Positions 48,838 to 59,105 of a stretch of DNA of 64,000 nt are shown piece after piece; position 1 is the first letter of the stretch, and each line of letters opens with the position of its first letter. The notes beneath the pieces were generated by a model. It made no database searches and was not told the origin of the DNA. It saw nothing but the letters and a program-made list of their open reading frames with translations. The stretch is from positions 204,233,962-204,297,961 of the forward strand of contig CM077644.1 in the NCBI GenBank assembly GCA_039707465.1, written 5' to 3'. A program made the translations under genes and the position numbers. The stretch is from Rhabdophis nuchalis. Its lineage: Eukaryota; Chordata; Lepidosauria; Squamata; Natricidae.

Positions 48838-49490
48838 CACAAAATCCAGCTAGAAAACCAGGGAGTCTATGAAATACCATGCAAAGTCTGCCGGGCCACA
48901 TACATTGGACAAACTAATAGGAGAATTAATGCACGTATTGCAGAACATAGGAATTCTGTTAAAAAACAAGAAAATACTTCCTCCCTTTTCCAGCACTTCA
49001 AAGCAACAGGACATGAAATCGATTTTGAAAAAACCAAATTACTCTCCAAAACTGAACACTCCAACAAGAGAATAATTATGGAAGCTATTGAAATAGAGAA
49101 ACATCCCCACAACATAAATAGATGCCTCCCGCCTGCCAGACATCTGGAAACCAGCTCTGGCCACTAAACGAGTCCCAGCCACAAACACTGACACCATCAT
49201 CAATCATTCTCAACAAACATCAACTCCATCTACCAATGAGGATGTGACAAATCAGCCAACCAATCCGTTCAAAGCAGCAGAGCCAACATTCCAACCCCTC
49301 CCACCTCCACTTATAGAAAAACTGCCACTTCGATCACAGCTCACTCGCAAGAAAACAAAGGCTCCAGCCTGATGATGATGGGTGTGATCCCATCGAAATG
49401 TTGCAAAAACACATTTAATTTTACACGGGAAAAGACCCGAATAAACCAGAACCTACATACCTATACCCATGAAAATCTACGAAATATATG
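48838..49490 (+). mobile_element. Penelope-like element, 3' part
   Basis: This is a 5'-truncated Penelope-like retroelement. It retains the C-terminal GIY-YIG endonuclease and a conserved 3' region (gtgtgatcccatcgaaatgt, then tacacgggaaaagacccgaa and acccatgaaaatctacgaaa). A (TA)n tract at 48812-48830 precedes it. The reverse transcriptase is absent. Confidence 0.88.
48843..49167 (+). pseudogene. GIY-YIG endonuclease domain of a Penelope-like element
   Basis: About 107 codons are open. The GIY-like GVYEIPC and YIG-like TYIGQT motifs are followed by NRRINARIAEH with the conserved arginine, then FQHFKATGHEIDF and the glutamate-containing IIMEAIEIEKHPHNINR. All hallmark positions of the nuclease appear present. 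There is no start codon of its own: the frame upstream is simple sequence and the reverse transcriptase is gone. So it is a preserved domain in a truncated copy, not a working gene. Confidence 0.85.
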
Positions 49491-49719
49491 ATTAACTTTA
49501 CTATTTCTGCAAATTAGGAAATCTTTCCTTTTCCAATTATTTTTATGCAATATTCTCTCCACAGTTACCGTAGTTACCATACACAATATTCATCTCCATA
49601 TTTATTTTCTTATTTCTTGTCCATAAAACCCAATAGAAATCATTCTGGTTTCATTATATTAGTCCACAATATCTTATGTATTGTTGCAGGAGTTTGAGCA
49701 TACTATCTAATGTGTTTCT

Positions 49720-49955
49720 ATGGTTGAGAATGGAGTCGGCCATTCTATTATGCACCCATTTTTGGACCAGGATACGGTCACTCATTCTCTAGTCACTTTC
49801 CAGTTGGATCTTACAACTCGCTTTTACACTGGGCTGTTCTTGAAGATCATGTGGAAAACACAACTGGTTCTGAATGCAGGGTGTGCACAGTTCTGGGAGC
49901 TGCACAAGTTACTTGTATTAACATTATTGCTATGACAGCTGTACTGGCTTCCAGG

Positions 49956-49990
<35 letters not shown>

Positions 49991-50510
49991 CACGTACACA
50001 GTTGAAGATTTTGGTAATCACCTTCAAATATCATAAGACCAGCTTATTTGTGGGATTTCCTTTCCCTGAGGGTTTCTGTCCCATTCTACCAGTCAGATAG
50101 GTTGTGTGTGTTCCAGGTACCTTCCCTTAAATCTTGATATTGACTGGGACCAAGAAAGCACAACTGCCCATAGCTGGCTTGCTCCAAAGATTTGGCAGGT
50201 CCCTATCACCCCTCTCCAGAAGACTCTTTCCAAGAGCATCAGAATAGAATGATGCTGAAGCCCAGTAAAATGGAATGCTGTATTGCTGGATTGCAAGGAA
50301 AGCCTCAGAAAAAAGCACAATTTCTGGGGGGAAAAATAATGTAGATTGTAGAAGACACTTCTCAAAAAAGTCCAATTAGCCACTTCGTTTTAGTTTTAGT
50401 GCACATTTTTAAGACTAAGGGTTTTAAATGTTTTGTTTGTTCTACATGCTTCTGTATGTATTGCAAAATTTTATTGTCAGCAAAGAAATAAACAAATTTT
50501 CTGTAAAAAG
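49720..50510 (+). mobile_element. Decayed L2-type LINE with TG insertion
   Basis: Traces of the C-terminal coding region remain, including TQLVLNAGCAQFWELHKLL (relatives have [10 protein letters not shown]), then YWLPG and VITFKYHK. The 3' end contains tgtattgcaaaattttatt. A (TG)n tract at 49958-49988 interrupts the WLP block. This is an old copy with no intact frame. Confidence 0.65.
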
Positions 50511-50929
50511 AAAATAGAAAGTATGGGTAAAAATGATAAGAATACTATCTTAAGGCCTTGGAGGAACTTTTCCTCCTGAAAGGCACTCCGCTAGCACTGT
50601 TAAAATCCTTTGAAACTGATTACACATAGTAACTGCTCCACGTAGTGGCCATAAGACAAAGCTTGCCAGATGAGTCAAGCTCATCACATGGAGAACATCC
50701 ATGATGCTTCCATCTGATACCTGCAGATGTGACACTGAACTCTCAGTTTTATTAAAGGTAACCTATCACTTCTGAAATATCTTGAACATCTTTTAGCCAA
50801 CATTCCCTTAGGTGTTCCCACAGTGCAATCACATCTTTCACAGTTTTCACAAAGCTAAATGTGTCCCAAATCTTCAACCCCTCATCATGAAACTTCGCAG
50901 ACTAACAAAGAAATCTACTCGTTTATTTA

Positions 50930-51095
50930 TTTGTACTCTGCACTTATTGTTTTTACAAATATAACTCAAGGTGACAGACATATCTAACATACTTCGTCTG
51001 TTGTTTTTACCACAACAACATTGTTGGGCTGAGAGAGAATGATTGGTTCAAAGTCATCCAGTTGGGTTTGATAACTATGATCTAGAACTCATGAG
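50930..51095 (-). mobile_element. Diverged tRNA-derived SINE
   Basis: Minus-strand text matches the tail and middle of the second squamate SINE family: acaatgttgttgtggtaaaa, then tcagcccaacaatg and aacccaactggatgac. Confidence 0.5.
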
Positions 51096-51644
51096 CTTTG
51101 TCCCTTGTGTCCAGGATCCCTAAGCCAACTCCTAGAGATCCTTTGTGTGTTTGGTGAATCTATATAGACAGAGGCTTTGTGGCTGTTAGGGGTCAGAGGG
51201 ATAAAAGCATTATTGTGGTTAAGCCCAATTCCTTTTTTACATGCAGTATGATTCATCATGACCAACGAATAGGGATTGTACCACAACTCTCACAACTCTG
51301 GTTTTGTCATTCTAAAGATACATGGGCATTGCTCTTTCTAAGTGCTACTTTACGGGGATCTGCATAATGTATAGATGACACGCCATGGGTCCTGCAGTGC
51401 ATAACACTGGGAGAAGTCCAGGAGGCTTTGTCCTTTCCCAATCCATGTGAATATAGTATAGCTAATGTTATATGAAGTTCTCAAAGGAATGAGTTATTTC
51501 AGCATTTTGAATAGAATCTTCCAAATTTATTCTGAAATAATTTTTAAAAAGTTTATTCACTCCAGAAATCTCATTTGCCAGCCCTTCTAAACTCAAACCA
51601 ACCTTTAGCAATGAAAGCCTTAAGAGGAGGTGCAGAGTACTTAC

Positions 51645-51764
51645 CAAACTGGCAAAATTTGTCCAATTTTCTGAAAGTTCTCTTTCACTGAGAAACAGAG
51701 CCAAGTTCTGTTTTCCTGATTCATTCTCAAGCTGCTTTGAAATTTCTTTTGGTAGCTTTACTGC
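51645..51764 (-). other. Exon-like 40-codon open frame, unassigned
   Basis: The frame AVKLPKEISKQLENESGKQN...SENWTNFASL is bounded by a pyrimidine-rich acceptor (ccctttcaccttccataag) and a consensus donor (TTG then gtaagtac), phase 0 at both ends. It is on the ADGRV1 strand, but it does not match the transmembrane sequence expected before the TM7 exon. It could be a cryptic or lineage-specific exon, or chance. Confidence 0.25.
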
Positions 51765-52780
51765 CTTATGGAAGGTGAAAGGGAATGCAGTGGTTTTCCT
51801 ACGAAGCTCTAAATTTTCTTTGGCTGCTTATCTTTCTAGGTTGGATGTAACCAATAGAACAAATATCCTTTCTAATGTTTTTTCTTTACTAGCATATATT
51901 CCTTGGCTACATATAGTAAACATAAGAATTCGGCTTTTCACTTATGAGAATTTCCTAAAACAATTATTTCCCCCTTTTTTCTTTAATAAAAATATTCTCT
52001 TTTCTACCATACTGGTTTTGGAGCTTTTTACATAGATTAAAGTATCTGACTCATCAACTTAATAGTAAACAAACCATTTGGACATGGTCCTTCTTAATAA
52101 CTTTTATTCTCAGGAATGGTTTGCTGTCATAAACAACTGCACTAAAATATCCCTAGAGATGGGAAGAGAGGTTGATACTATAGATATGCAAGGTAAAGAT
52201 GAAGTCATCCCTCTACAAGCATGTGAAGGAGCATCCTACTTGTTTCTGTGTTAGTTGTGACTCAGCTAAGTCTAATCTAAGTTGGCTGCATTTCCATCAT
52301 ACAGTGCTCTTCATGTAGACAGTTCTCTGACACATCTCCATTAATTGGTTGAAGATAATGTAAAAAGTCCTATAAAGGGGCTTTGGGAAGAAGCTGTTAT
52401 TTGGAACATAATGCTAGAGTAGGTGGATTGGTGGCCTCATTTAATTTAAGACTGCTTCATATATCTTTACGCTTAAGTGAAATATTTAAGGAATAAATTT
52501 TTCATGATTTTTATGCTAAGTCCAGAATTGATTAATGCATAGATGCCAATAATAGTGTAGTTAATTTCTCCATTTTATATTTATACTCTTAATTGTGTGA
52601 TGCAGCTTGCATCTCCAAAAAAATATTTATTATTTTTTCTTTGTGACTATCTGACTTCATAGTGACTCTAGGCAGGTTACAGACAAAAATGAAAAGAAAA
52701 CAAAAGTATATCAAAAAAGTAGATAATGACTGAATATATATACTCCCCAAAGGCAAAGAGAAAAAAAGAGTACCCTAAAC
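51765..52780. other. Unique intronic sequence, nothing recognised
   Basis: No gene or repeat identified. Confidence 0.4.
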
Positions 52781-53368
52781 CAGTGATGGCGAACCTTTTT
52801 TGGATTGCATGCCAAAAGGGAGCACAGGGGATCGTGTGTGGGCGTACCACATCCATAATACTATGTGTGCAACCCCAGCACACATGCACGTGTGATCCAC
52901 ACAGCGCGTTTGTGTGCGTGACCAGTGTGACAGCCCCCCACTTTTGGTGCACTTTTTTTTGCCCTCCGCAGACTCCAGAGGCTTTCTAGGAGCTTGTGGA
53001 GGGTGAAAACAGCCACGTCCCTGTCCCACCGGAGGCCCTCTGGAGGCTTCAGCAGCTTTCCTGAAGCTTACAGAGGGCAAAAAAACAGCCCTAGGGGCAA
53101 CTCGGAAGTTTGAGAACAGACTTCCAGCTTGCCTCCTGAAGGCTCTGGAGGTGAAATGAGCAAATCGGAAGTCCATTCTCAAACGTCCGATTTGGCCGTA
53201 GGGCTGGTTTTTCGCGCTCCAAAGTGTTCAAGGAAGCCTCCAGAGGGTGAAAAACAGCCTTAAAAGAAGGTCGACGTCAGCTGGCCAGCGGGCACATGCC
53301 CGCTGGAGTTGACAGGGCAACGCCTTGTGTGCCCTAACAAATGGATTTGCATAGGTTCACCATCACGG
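52781..53368. mobile_element. hAT-like element (cagtgatggcgaacc family)
   Basis: The ends cagtgatggcgaaccttttt and ataggttcaccatcacgg are inverted. The flanking octamers ccctaaac and ccctagac agree at 7 of 8. Internal repeats of gaggctt and gagggtgaaaacagcc occur in both orientations. The right border abuts an old L2. Confidence 0.85.
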
Positions 53369-53582
53369 CCCTAGACCATGGCCTGGAAGAACAATCAGAT
53401 TGGGAAAAGTGAAAAAGGTGGCAGCAGTATGAATCTTTAGAGGATATCATTGCAGTCTTCATCAAGAAGGCACAGTTCCTAGATCCTGCAACATGACACT
53501 GTTTACTTGATGTAACCTGAAGTGTTTCACTCTAGCTGATCTGATTGGACAGGTGAAATCATAAAGAGAATAGGCTGTATAC

Positions 53583-53759
53583 CAGGGGTCCCCAACCTTT
53601 TTTGCACCAGGTTTCATTTTCAAGAAAGTTTTGTGGACCGGCTGAGTGGCTCAGCAGTCATGTGATTGGGTGGGCGTGGCCAACTTGGAAAATGTGAAAC
53701 TCACTTAACAATGGTCTTGGTTAACAACCAAACTTTTGGGCTCAATTGTGGTCATAAGT

Positions 53760-53831
<72 letters not shown>

Positions 53832-54820
53832 TGTCTCTCTCTCTCTCTTTCTTTCTCTTTCTTTCTTTCTCTTTCTTTCTTTCCCTCTCTATCTTTCTTT
53901 CTCTCTCTTTCTTTCTCTTTCTCTTTCTTTCTTTCCCTCTTTCTTTCTTTCTCTTTCTCTCTTTCTCTCTTTCTGTCTCTTTTTCTTTCTCTTTCTCTCT
54001 CTTTTTTCTTTCTCTCTCTCTTTTTTTCTCTCTTTCCTTTCTGTCTCTCTTTCTTTCTCTCTTTCTCTCTGTCTGTCTTTCTTTCTCTTTCTCTCTCTCT
54101 TTCTTTCTCTCTCTCCCCCACTTTTTTCTTTCTCTTTTTTTCTCTCTCTCTATCTCTGTCTCTCTCTCCTTCGTCCCGCCCATCTGTCACTCTATGTGTG
54201 TGTGCCTGTCTGTCTGTCTCGCATTCACGCACTTAATCACTCATTCTGTGTCTCTCTCTTTCTCTCCCTCCCGCTCTGTCTCTCTGTGTGTGTCTGTCAC
54301 TCTCTGATTCCCCCCTCCCTCCCTGTCTCTCTCTGTGTCTGTGGCTCTCTCTGTCTGTCGTCGTCCCCGCGCCCCCCCCCCGCGGAGCCTCCTCAGCCCG
54401 GCCCGCCGCGCTCACTTGCCTTAGCCTGCCCCGCCCGGCCGCAGCGCTTGGTCGCTCATTCGCTCGCTCACGCTCCTTCCAGGAGCTGAGAAGCCTCCGT
54501 GTGTGGGGGGGGGAGGGAAGGAACGGCAGCCCCTGGAAGACAACAAGTGGCCGGCATGCCAGCTGTGGAGACTCCGCGGGGGAAAGGAGGAAGGGAATCG
54601 GCGGCTGGTAGGAAGGGCTGCTGCGGCGGCGCCCAGGAGTCCCACCGTTGATGAGGGTGGAGGAAGAGCTGCACTCCAACGGTGCGAACAGCCGCGCCTG
54701 CGCTCTCCCGCGCGCTCTGCCCAGGGGGCTGCCCCCTCCTCCCTCCTCTCCGGCCCTGCGGCCCGGTTCATACCAAGCCAGACCGGCACCGGTCCGCGGC
54801 CCGGGGGTTGGGGACCCCTG
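53583..54820 (-). mobile_element. MER1-like hAT element with huge CT tract
   Basis: Perfect ctgtatac octamers flank the element (53575-53582 and 54821-54828). Its minus-strand start caggggtccccaacccccgg, then gccgcggaccggtgccggtc, and its other end (gtggaccgg, ggtttcat, accaggtgcaaaaaagg as seen inverted) resemble the mammalian MER1/Charlie type. The middle holds a fragment of the gtaagtcgagg MITE (53697-53758), a long CTTT/CT tract and a GC-rich block. No transposase is present. Confidence 0.85.
53759..54360. repeat. CTTT/CT/GT polypyrimidine tract, 600 bases
   Basis: A pure CTTT array (53760-53832) passes into mixed CT, CTTT and TCTG repeats. All long open frames here, on either strand, are low-complexity artefacts (Phe-Leu-Ser or Lys-Glu-Arg). 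Confidence 0.95.
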
Positions 54821-55779
54821 CTGTATACCATTCACAACTTTATAGGCGATTGCAAGTACCGTTTCACTCTAGCTGATCTGATTGGACAGGTGAAAACATA
54901 AAGAGAATAGGCTGTATACCATTCACAACTTTATAGGTGATTGCAAGTACTGTGAATTGCACCCGAAATCCAACTGGCAACCAGTGCAGCTCGTGAAACA
55001 ATGAAGACAGTTGCACATATCATAACACATTCATCATTGCCTGCAATGCTGCATTCTTAATCACCTTTAGCTTCTGAGTTGTCTTCAAGAATAGGCCCAT
55101 GTAGACTACATTATAGTAATCCAATCATGAGATGACTTCGGCATGAATGACTGCCTGAAGATTTTCCTGGGCCAGAAAAAGATGCATGTGATAGACAAAA
55201 TGGATGTGTACAAAGACTCCTAACCACAAGCTACAGCTGAAGAGGACACCCAGACTGCACCGTGGGCTTGCATGGGGAAGTGCATTCCAATAAAATACTA
55301 AAGAAAAAGAGTCCTTCAGTCTCTTCCACCAGAGGGGTCAAACAAAGCCATTCAGTTTTGTCAGGGTTATGCCTGAGTTTTTTCCTCCCTATCCAGGCTT
55401 GCATAGCTTCCAGAGACTGAGTCAGGACTTTGATACTATCACTAGGTCAGCCTTGAGATATAGCATATCTCAAGCTATCATCAGCATAATGACCACAAAC
55501 CAGCAGAAAACTTCACCTAGTGATTTCATATAGCAGTTAGACAAAAGCACCCCACAAATGAGTGGTTGACAGCTGCCACTTTTCATCCTTGTCAACACCA
55601 GTTGGAACTGGACACAGAGAAAAAACCACTGCAAAACAGTGACTCCCACTCCGAAACCCAAAGTTAGCATAAGAGGACACTATGGTCAATCAAACTGCTG
55701 GTAGATCAAGAAACACTATGATGGACACAGTCTCCATCTCAGCTCTTCAGAAACGCTATCCAATTCTGCCTCCATGCTG

Positions 55780-55783
55780 AACT

Positions 55784-55866
<83 letters not shown>

Positions 55867-55905
55867 TTATTTATTTAGACTTTTATACCGCCCCCTCTCC
55901 GGTCT
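55780..55905 (-). mobile_element. Minimal L2-type 3' end with long (TTTA)n tail
   Basis: Read on the minus strand, gaccggagagggggcggtat and aaaagtctaaataaata lead into about 21 TAAA units (55783-55868). Only about 35 bases of LINE remain. Confidence 0.75.
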
Positions 55906-56445
55906 AACCTGAAACCTGGTGAGATGACTCTAAATAATTATGTATAAACAAATATTTTGGAATAAAAACATTTAGAAACATTTGAAAATTAAGATTTAAA
56001 ACAGACATTTCATGTAAAAAGTAGATTTAAAATGCATTTCAATGTTACTTAAACATTTATATCCATATTAAAAAAAACCTAGGAATAGAATTAAATGGAT
56101 TTATAAGATTTATTTGTAGTCTATTCATTCTTAGTTGGTAGTAATATTTATGAAAGCAAAGCTAAAGAGAAAAGAAGCAAAATAGCTAAATATCGTGTCA
56201 GATTTAGAGTCACAAATCTTAGGACTATCTCACATTTCAACCTTTGAAAGTTAATTAGAGAAAATATTTTTTTCTAAACAAGTGTCTGAGGGTATTGTAA
56301 TTTTTAAAATCCAATTCTGGAATTCCCACCAAGCTGATAAAGTTCTCTGGATGGCATAAGGATATCAATATTTTATCACTCAATAGTACATAACAAATAA
56401 AGACTACTGGTTTTCCTCCTAATTGTTTTTTCTTTTATTTTGAAA
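55906..56445. other. Unique intronic sequence, nothing recognised
   Basis: No gene or repeat identified. Confidence 0.4.
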
Positions 56446-56524
56446 CTAGCAATACCTGGCCATGCGCTGCTGTGGCTCAGTCTGGTTAAATGGCCAACCA
56501 AACTGTGTACACACAACCACCGTA

Positions 56525-56860
56525 TAACCTCAAACTACCTACCTACTGTATTTCTTACTCTCTCCCTCTACCTACCGCATTTCTCCCTGTCTCTCTCTAT
56601 CCACCTACCTACCTACTTACTATATATCTCCCTCTATCTCTATCCCTCTGCCTACCTACCTACTGTATTCTTCCCTCTTTCCCTCTCCCTACCTACCGAT
56701 CTATGTATTGCATTTCTCTCTCTATACCTATACGTATGCCTATCTACCTACCTGCTGTATTCATTCCTCTCGTCTATCCCTCTACCTACCTACTGTATTT
56801 CTTCCTCTCTCTGTATTCCTCTACCTACCTACCTATTCCATCCCTCCCCAGATTGCCCCC
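56525..56860. repeat. CTAC/CTCT compound minisatellite inside the Helitron
   Basis: Units of ctacctacctac, tgtattt, ctctctctatccctctac recur about five times with variation. It is the same kind of composite unit as at 22305-22715. Confidence 0.9.
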
Positions 56861-56896
56861 ACACAGTCAACCTCCTCCAGGCCCCCCTCTCTCCCT

Positions 56897-57306
56897 TGAA
56901 GCCAATGGCAGCAGGTACCTGGTAGCTTCGTGGGATGCTGCATCCAGCTTCTCCTGGGGGTGGGGGGGAAGTTTCCGCCTCCAGGCCTCCTCACTGCTGC
57001 TGCCGTCATCCCTGCCGCTCCTGGCGTTTCTACCGCCACCGCTGCTGCCGCAGCCTTGCCCTCCACCTCCTACCAGCCCTCCGATCTCTTCTCGCCAGTG
57101 CTGCCACCACGGAGAGGTTGGAGGGCTGGTAGGAGGCGGAAGGTGAGGTTGCAGCAGCAGTGGTGGTGGTAGAAGCGCCAGGAGTGGCAGGGACGACGGC
57201 AGCAGCTGCGAGGAGGCCTGGCGGCGGAAACTCCCCCCCCAGGAGAAGCCAGATACGGCATCCCGCAAAGCTGCCAGGTAGCTGCTGCCGTTGGCCTCGC
57301 CCAGGG
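56897..57306. repeat. GC-rich inverted repeat, about 190 bp per arm
   Basis: The left arm (about 56897-57085) and right arm (about 57117-57306) are reverse complements with scattered differences. Matching landmarks include caatggcagcag/ctgctgccgttg, cttctcctggggg/cccccaggagaag, ccaggcctcctc/gaggaggcctgg and cctaccagccctcc/ggagggctggtagg. Each arm reads as a similar open frame on opposite strands. The spacer is about 30 bases. Confidence 0.88.
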
Positions 57307-57335
57307 AGGTGCATGCACCAATTCCCATGTTGCCC

Positions 57336-57391
<56 letters not shown>

Positions 57392-57500
57392 TATTATTAT
57401 TATTATTATTTTAATTTATAATCCGCTCTCTCTCCCCGAAGGGACTCGAGGCAGCCCTTGGCAACACGCCGCCTCAAGGCCGTTCACACTTTCAGCCGTT
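57336..57500 (-). mobile_element. L2 3' end with (TAA)n(TTA)n tail nested in the Helitron
   Basis: The minus strand reads the L2 stem (gggactcgaggcagccc in plus orientation, next to tctctctccccgaa) followed by a triplet array. Unusually the array switches from TAA to TTA at about 57391, making a palindromic microsatellite. Confidence 0.65.
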
Positions 57501-57669
57501 AGAAATGTGCTGCTTGCAGATGACACAGGTGTGGCAGCCACACAAAATGTATGTATGATTGCATCGGAAGTCCTTGGAAACATTGTGTGAAAATTTGGTG
57601 CTGATCAGTGCAGTACTTTCTGAGATTAGTGGCTTTTCACAGACTATTTTAAATTTTTATTTATATAGA

Positions 57670-58548
57670 TGTATGATATTCAAATAATATCCAAGATAGC
57701 AATATAATCAGTGATTATTCAGATGGGAATTAAGCCCAATGTACTCATTAGAATCTAATTTGAAAAGCCATGCACAACACTGCTATCTATCTATCTATCA
57801 TCTTTAATTATAGATTTGTTTTATTTTTATTGTGTATTTCCTTCAACATAAAGCAAAAATCTATATGCAGCAGAGTACATTAGAACAATAAGAATATTAA
57901 TATTGTTTATTAAGGTATACAAGAATCAAAGCAAAAACCTGTTTTCCTAGGATAACAGGAAAGGTCTATATTTAGATCTTTCCTGGGAAAAGAGAATAAG
58001 CCTATATTTAGCTACCCAACTGAATTAATGTAGTAATTGCAGCTATTTAAATTCCATAATTGCACTGACCATTTCTAGCCAAGGTGCTTTGAAGAGTGGT
58101 GGCAACAAAATTGTTCAGAATACTTTGGGTCATATAGAACAAGAATATATCAGTCAGTACTAGGTGGAAGTACACGACTGGAGGGGTTGGGTTGTGTGGA
58201 TTGTTGGCTACTACAGGGAGTGGAAGTTAGTTTGTTGGATACCTTTAGGTGCTGAGAGCAAAGGCTGAAAGGCCCAAGGCTTTACTCATCCCTCCCTTGG
58301 TATGTTGGTTGGATATGATGATATGTGGATCCCTGTTTTGAGTGCTGGAGGTTATGAAGGGTGGGGGGAAGAGATCTTGGGGTGAGTCAAAATATTCTGG
58401 TGTTGATGTGCATGGGGAAATATGACTGGATATAGGATACAGGTCACTCATTGGGAATGCATTCCCGATGCTTTGCTCCAATTTTGTGCTCTAGCCTCCT
58501 GAATTCCTCCTGAATTATATATCAATACCTGGTCAATTGAGGTTCAGG
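57670..58548. other. Unique intronic sequence
   Basis: A few CTAT units lie at 57781-57799. Nothing else is recognised. Confidence 0.4.
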
Positions 58549-58756
58549 CAAGGTGGGTTTCTGCCAGCATTACTACTGGTTTGGTGTGTGCATGATTTCA
58601 CTCCGCGCATATGCACAGTTGCCTGTAAATAGGTCTGTGCATGCGCAGAACATTTTAAAAGGTAAAAAAAAGATGTCGCAGTGACCAGGGAACCAGTTCG
58701 GGGGCATGGCAAGCATGCTGTCCCTACCGGTGCAAACCTGTAGAAACCCACCTCTG
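58549..58756. mobile_element. hAT-like element (ccggttc family)
   Basis: The ends caaggtgggtttctgcc and tagaaacccacctctg are inverted. The flanking octamers ggttcagg and gggccagg match at 6 of 8. Internal gaaccagttcgggggcatgg is shared with the copy at 16449. Confidence 0.75.
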
Positions 58757-59105
58757 GGGCCAGGATTTTAGATGTTGCTGCTGAATGCCATGAGGTAATT
58801 GATTCGGATGGGGTTGCATTTTCCCGGAAGACCTAGTACACAGTATGGGGGTTCTTCTGGACTCAGGACTCCTGCTCAGAGAGCAGATGGCAGTTGTGGC
58901 TAAGAGGTCTTTGCACAATTTTGAATTGTGCACCAGTTGCACTCATTTTTGAACCAGAAGACTCTCCACTCAGTAACTCAAGTCCTGGTAACTTCCTGTA
59001 TGCATTATTGTAATATACCCTATATGGTGCTGTCCTTGAGAGTTTTGGAAGCTGCAAAATGAAGCAGATATGAGATGGCATTTATATAAATTGAATAAAA
59101 TAAAT
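58757..59105 (+). mobile_element. Decayed L2-type LINE fragment
   Basis: A trace of the block GVLLDSGLLLREQMAVVAKR is readable near 58850-58905. The end gagatggcatttatataaat with an AATAAAATAAATAAA tail closes it. It is an old copy. Confidence 0.6.

Larger units (their letters stand above)
53524..54950. repeat. 91-bp tandem duplication interrupted by a transposon
   Basis: One copy runs 53524-53582 and resumes at 54829-54860; the other is 54861-54950. Joined, they differ at about two positions. The hAT element sits inside the left copy, so the duplication came first or the two events were close in time. Confidence 0.88.
53377..55770 (-). mobile_element. Decayed L2-type LINE split by a hAT insertion
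   Basis: On the minus strand, L2 protein traces appear in order: CYMKSLGEVF before a damaged YADD region, then SLEAMQAWIGRKKLRHNPDK, TEWLCL, LDYYNVVYMGLFL, KVIKNAALQAM and ELHWLPVGFRVQFTVL. Many stops and shifts show age. A 1.24-kb hAT element (53583-54820) and a 91-bp tandem duplication interrupt the C-terminal part. Confidence 0.8.
56446..57669 (-). mobile_element. Non-autonomous Helitron
   Basis: On the minus strand the element starts TCTATATAAATAAAAATTT after a host A and ends gccaggtattgCTAG before a host T. This is the Helitron rule (A/TC...CTRR/T) without target duplication. The 5' end matches the fragment at 5640-5816. Inside are a nested L2 tail with (TAA)n(TTA)n, a GC-rich inverted repeat and a pyrimidine minisatellite. 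No Rep or helicase sequence is present, so it would need an autonomous partner. Confidence 0.8.

Noticed and set aside
53666..54307. Open frames of over 200 codons on both strands (Phe-Leu-Ser or Lys-Glu-Arg rich)
   Set aside because: They are translations of a CTTT/CT microsatellite in a transposon; any frame of such a repeat lacks stops.
54233..54835. 200-codon arginine/glycine/proline-rich frame and CpG-rich block, possible promoter or exon
   Set aside because: It lies wholly inside the target-duplication-flanked hAT element. High GC is a property of that element's end.
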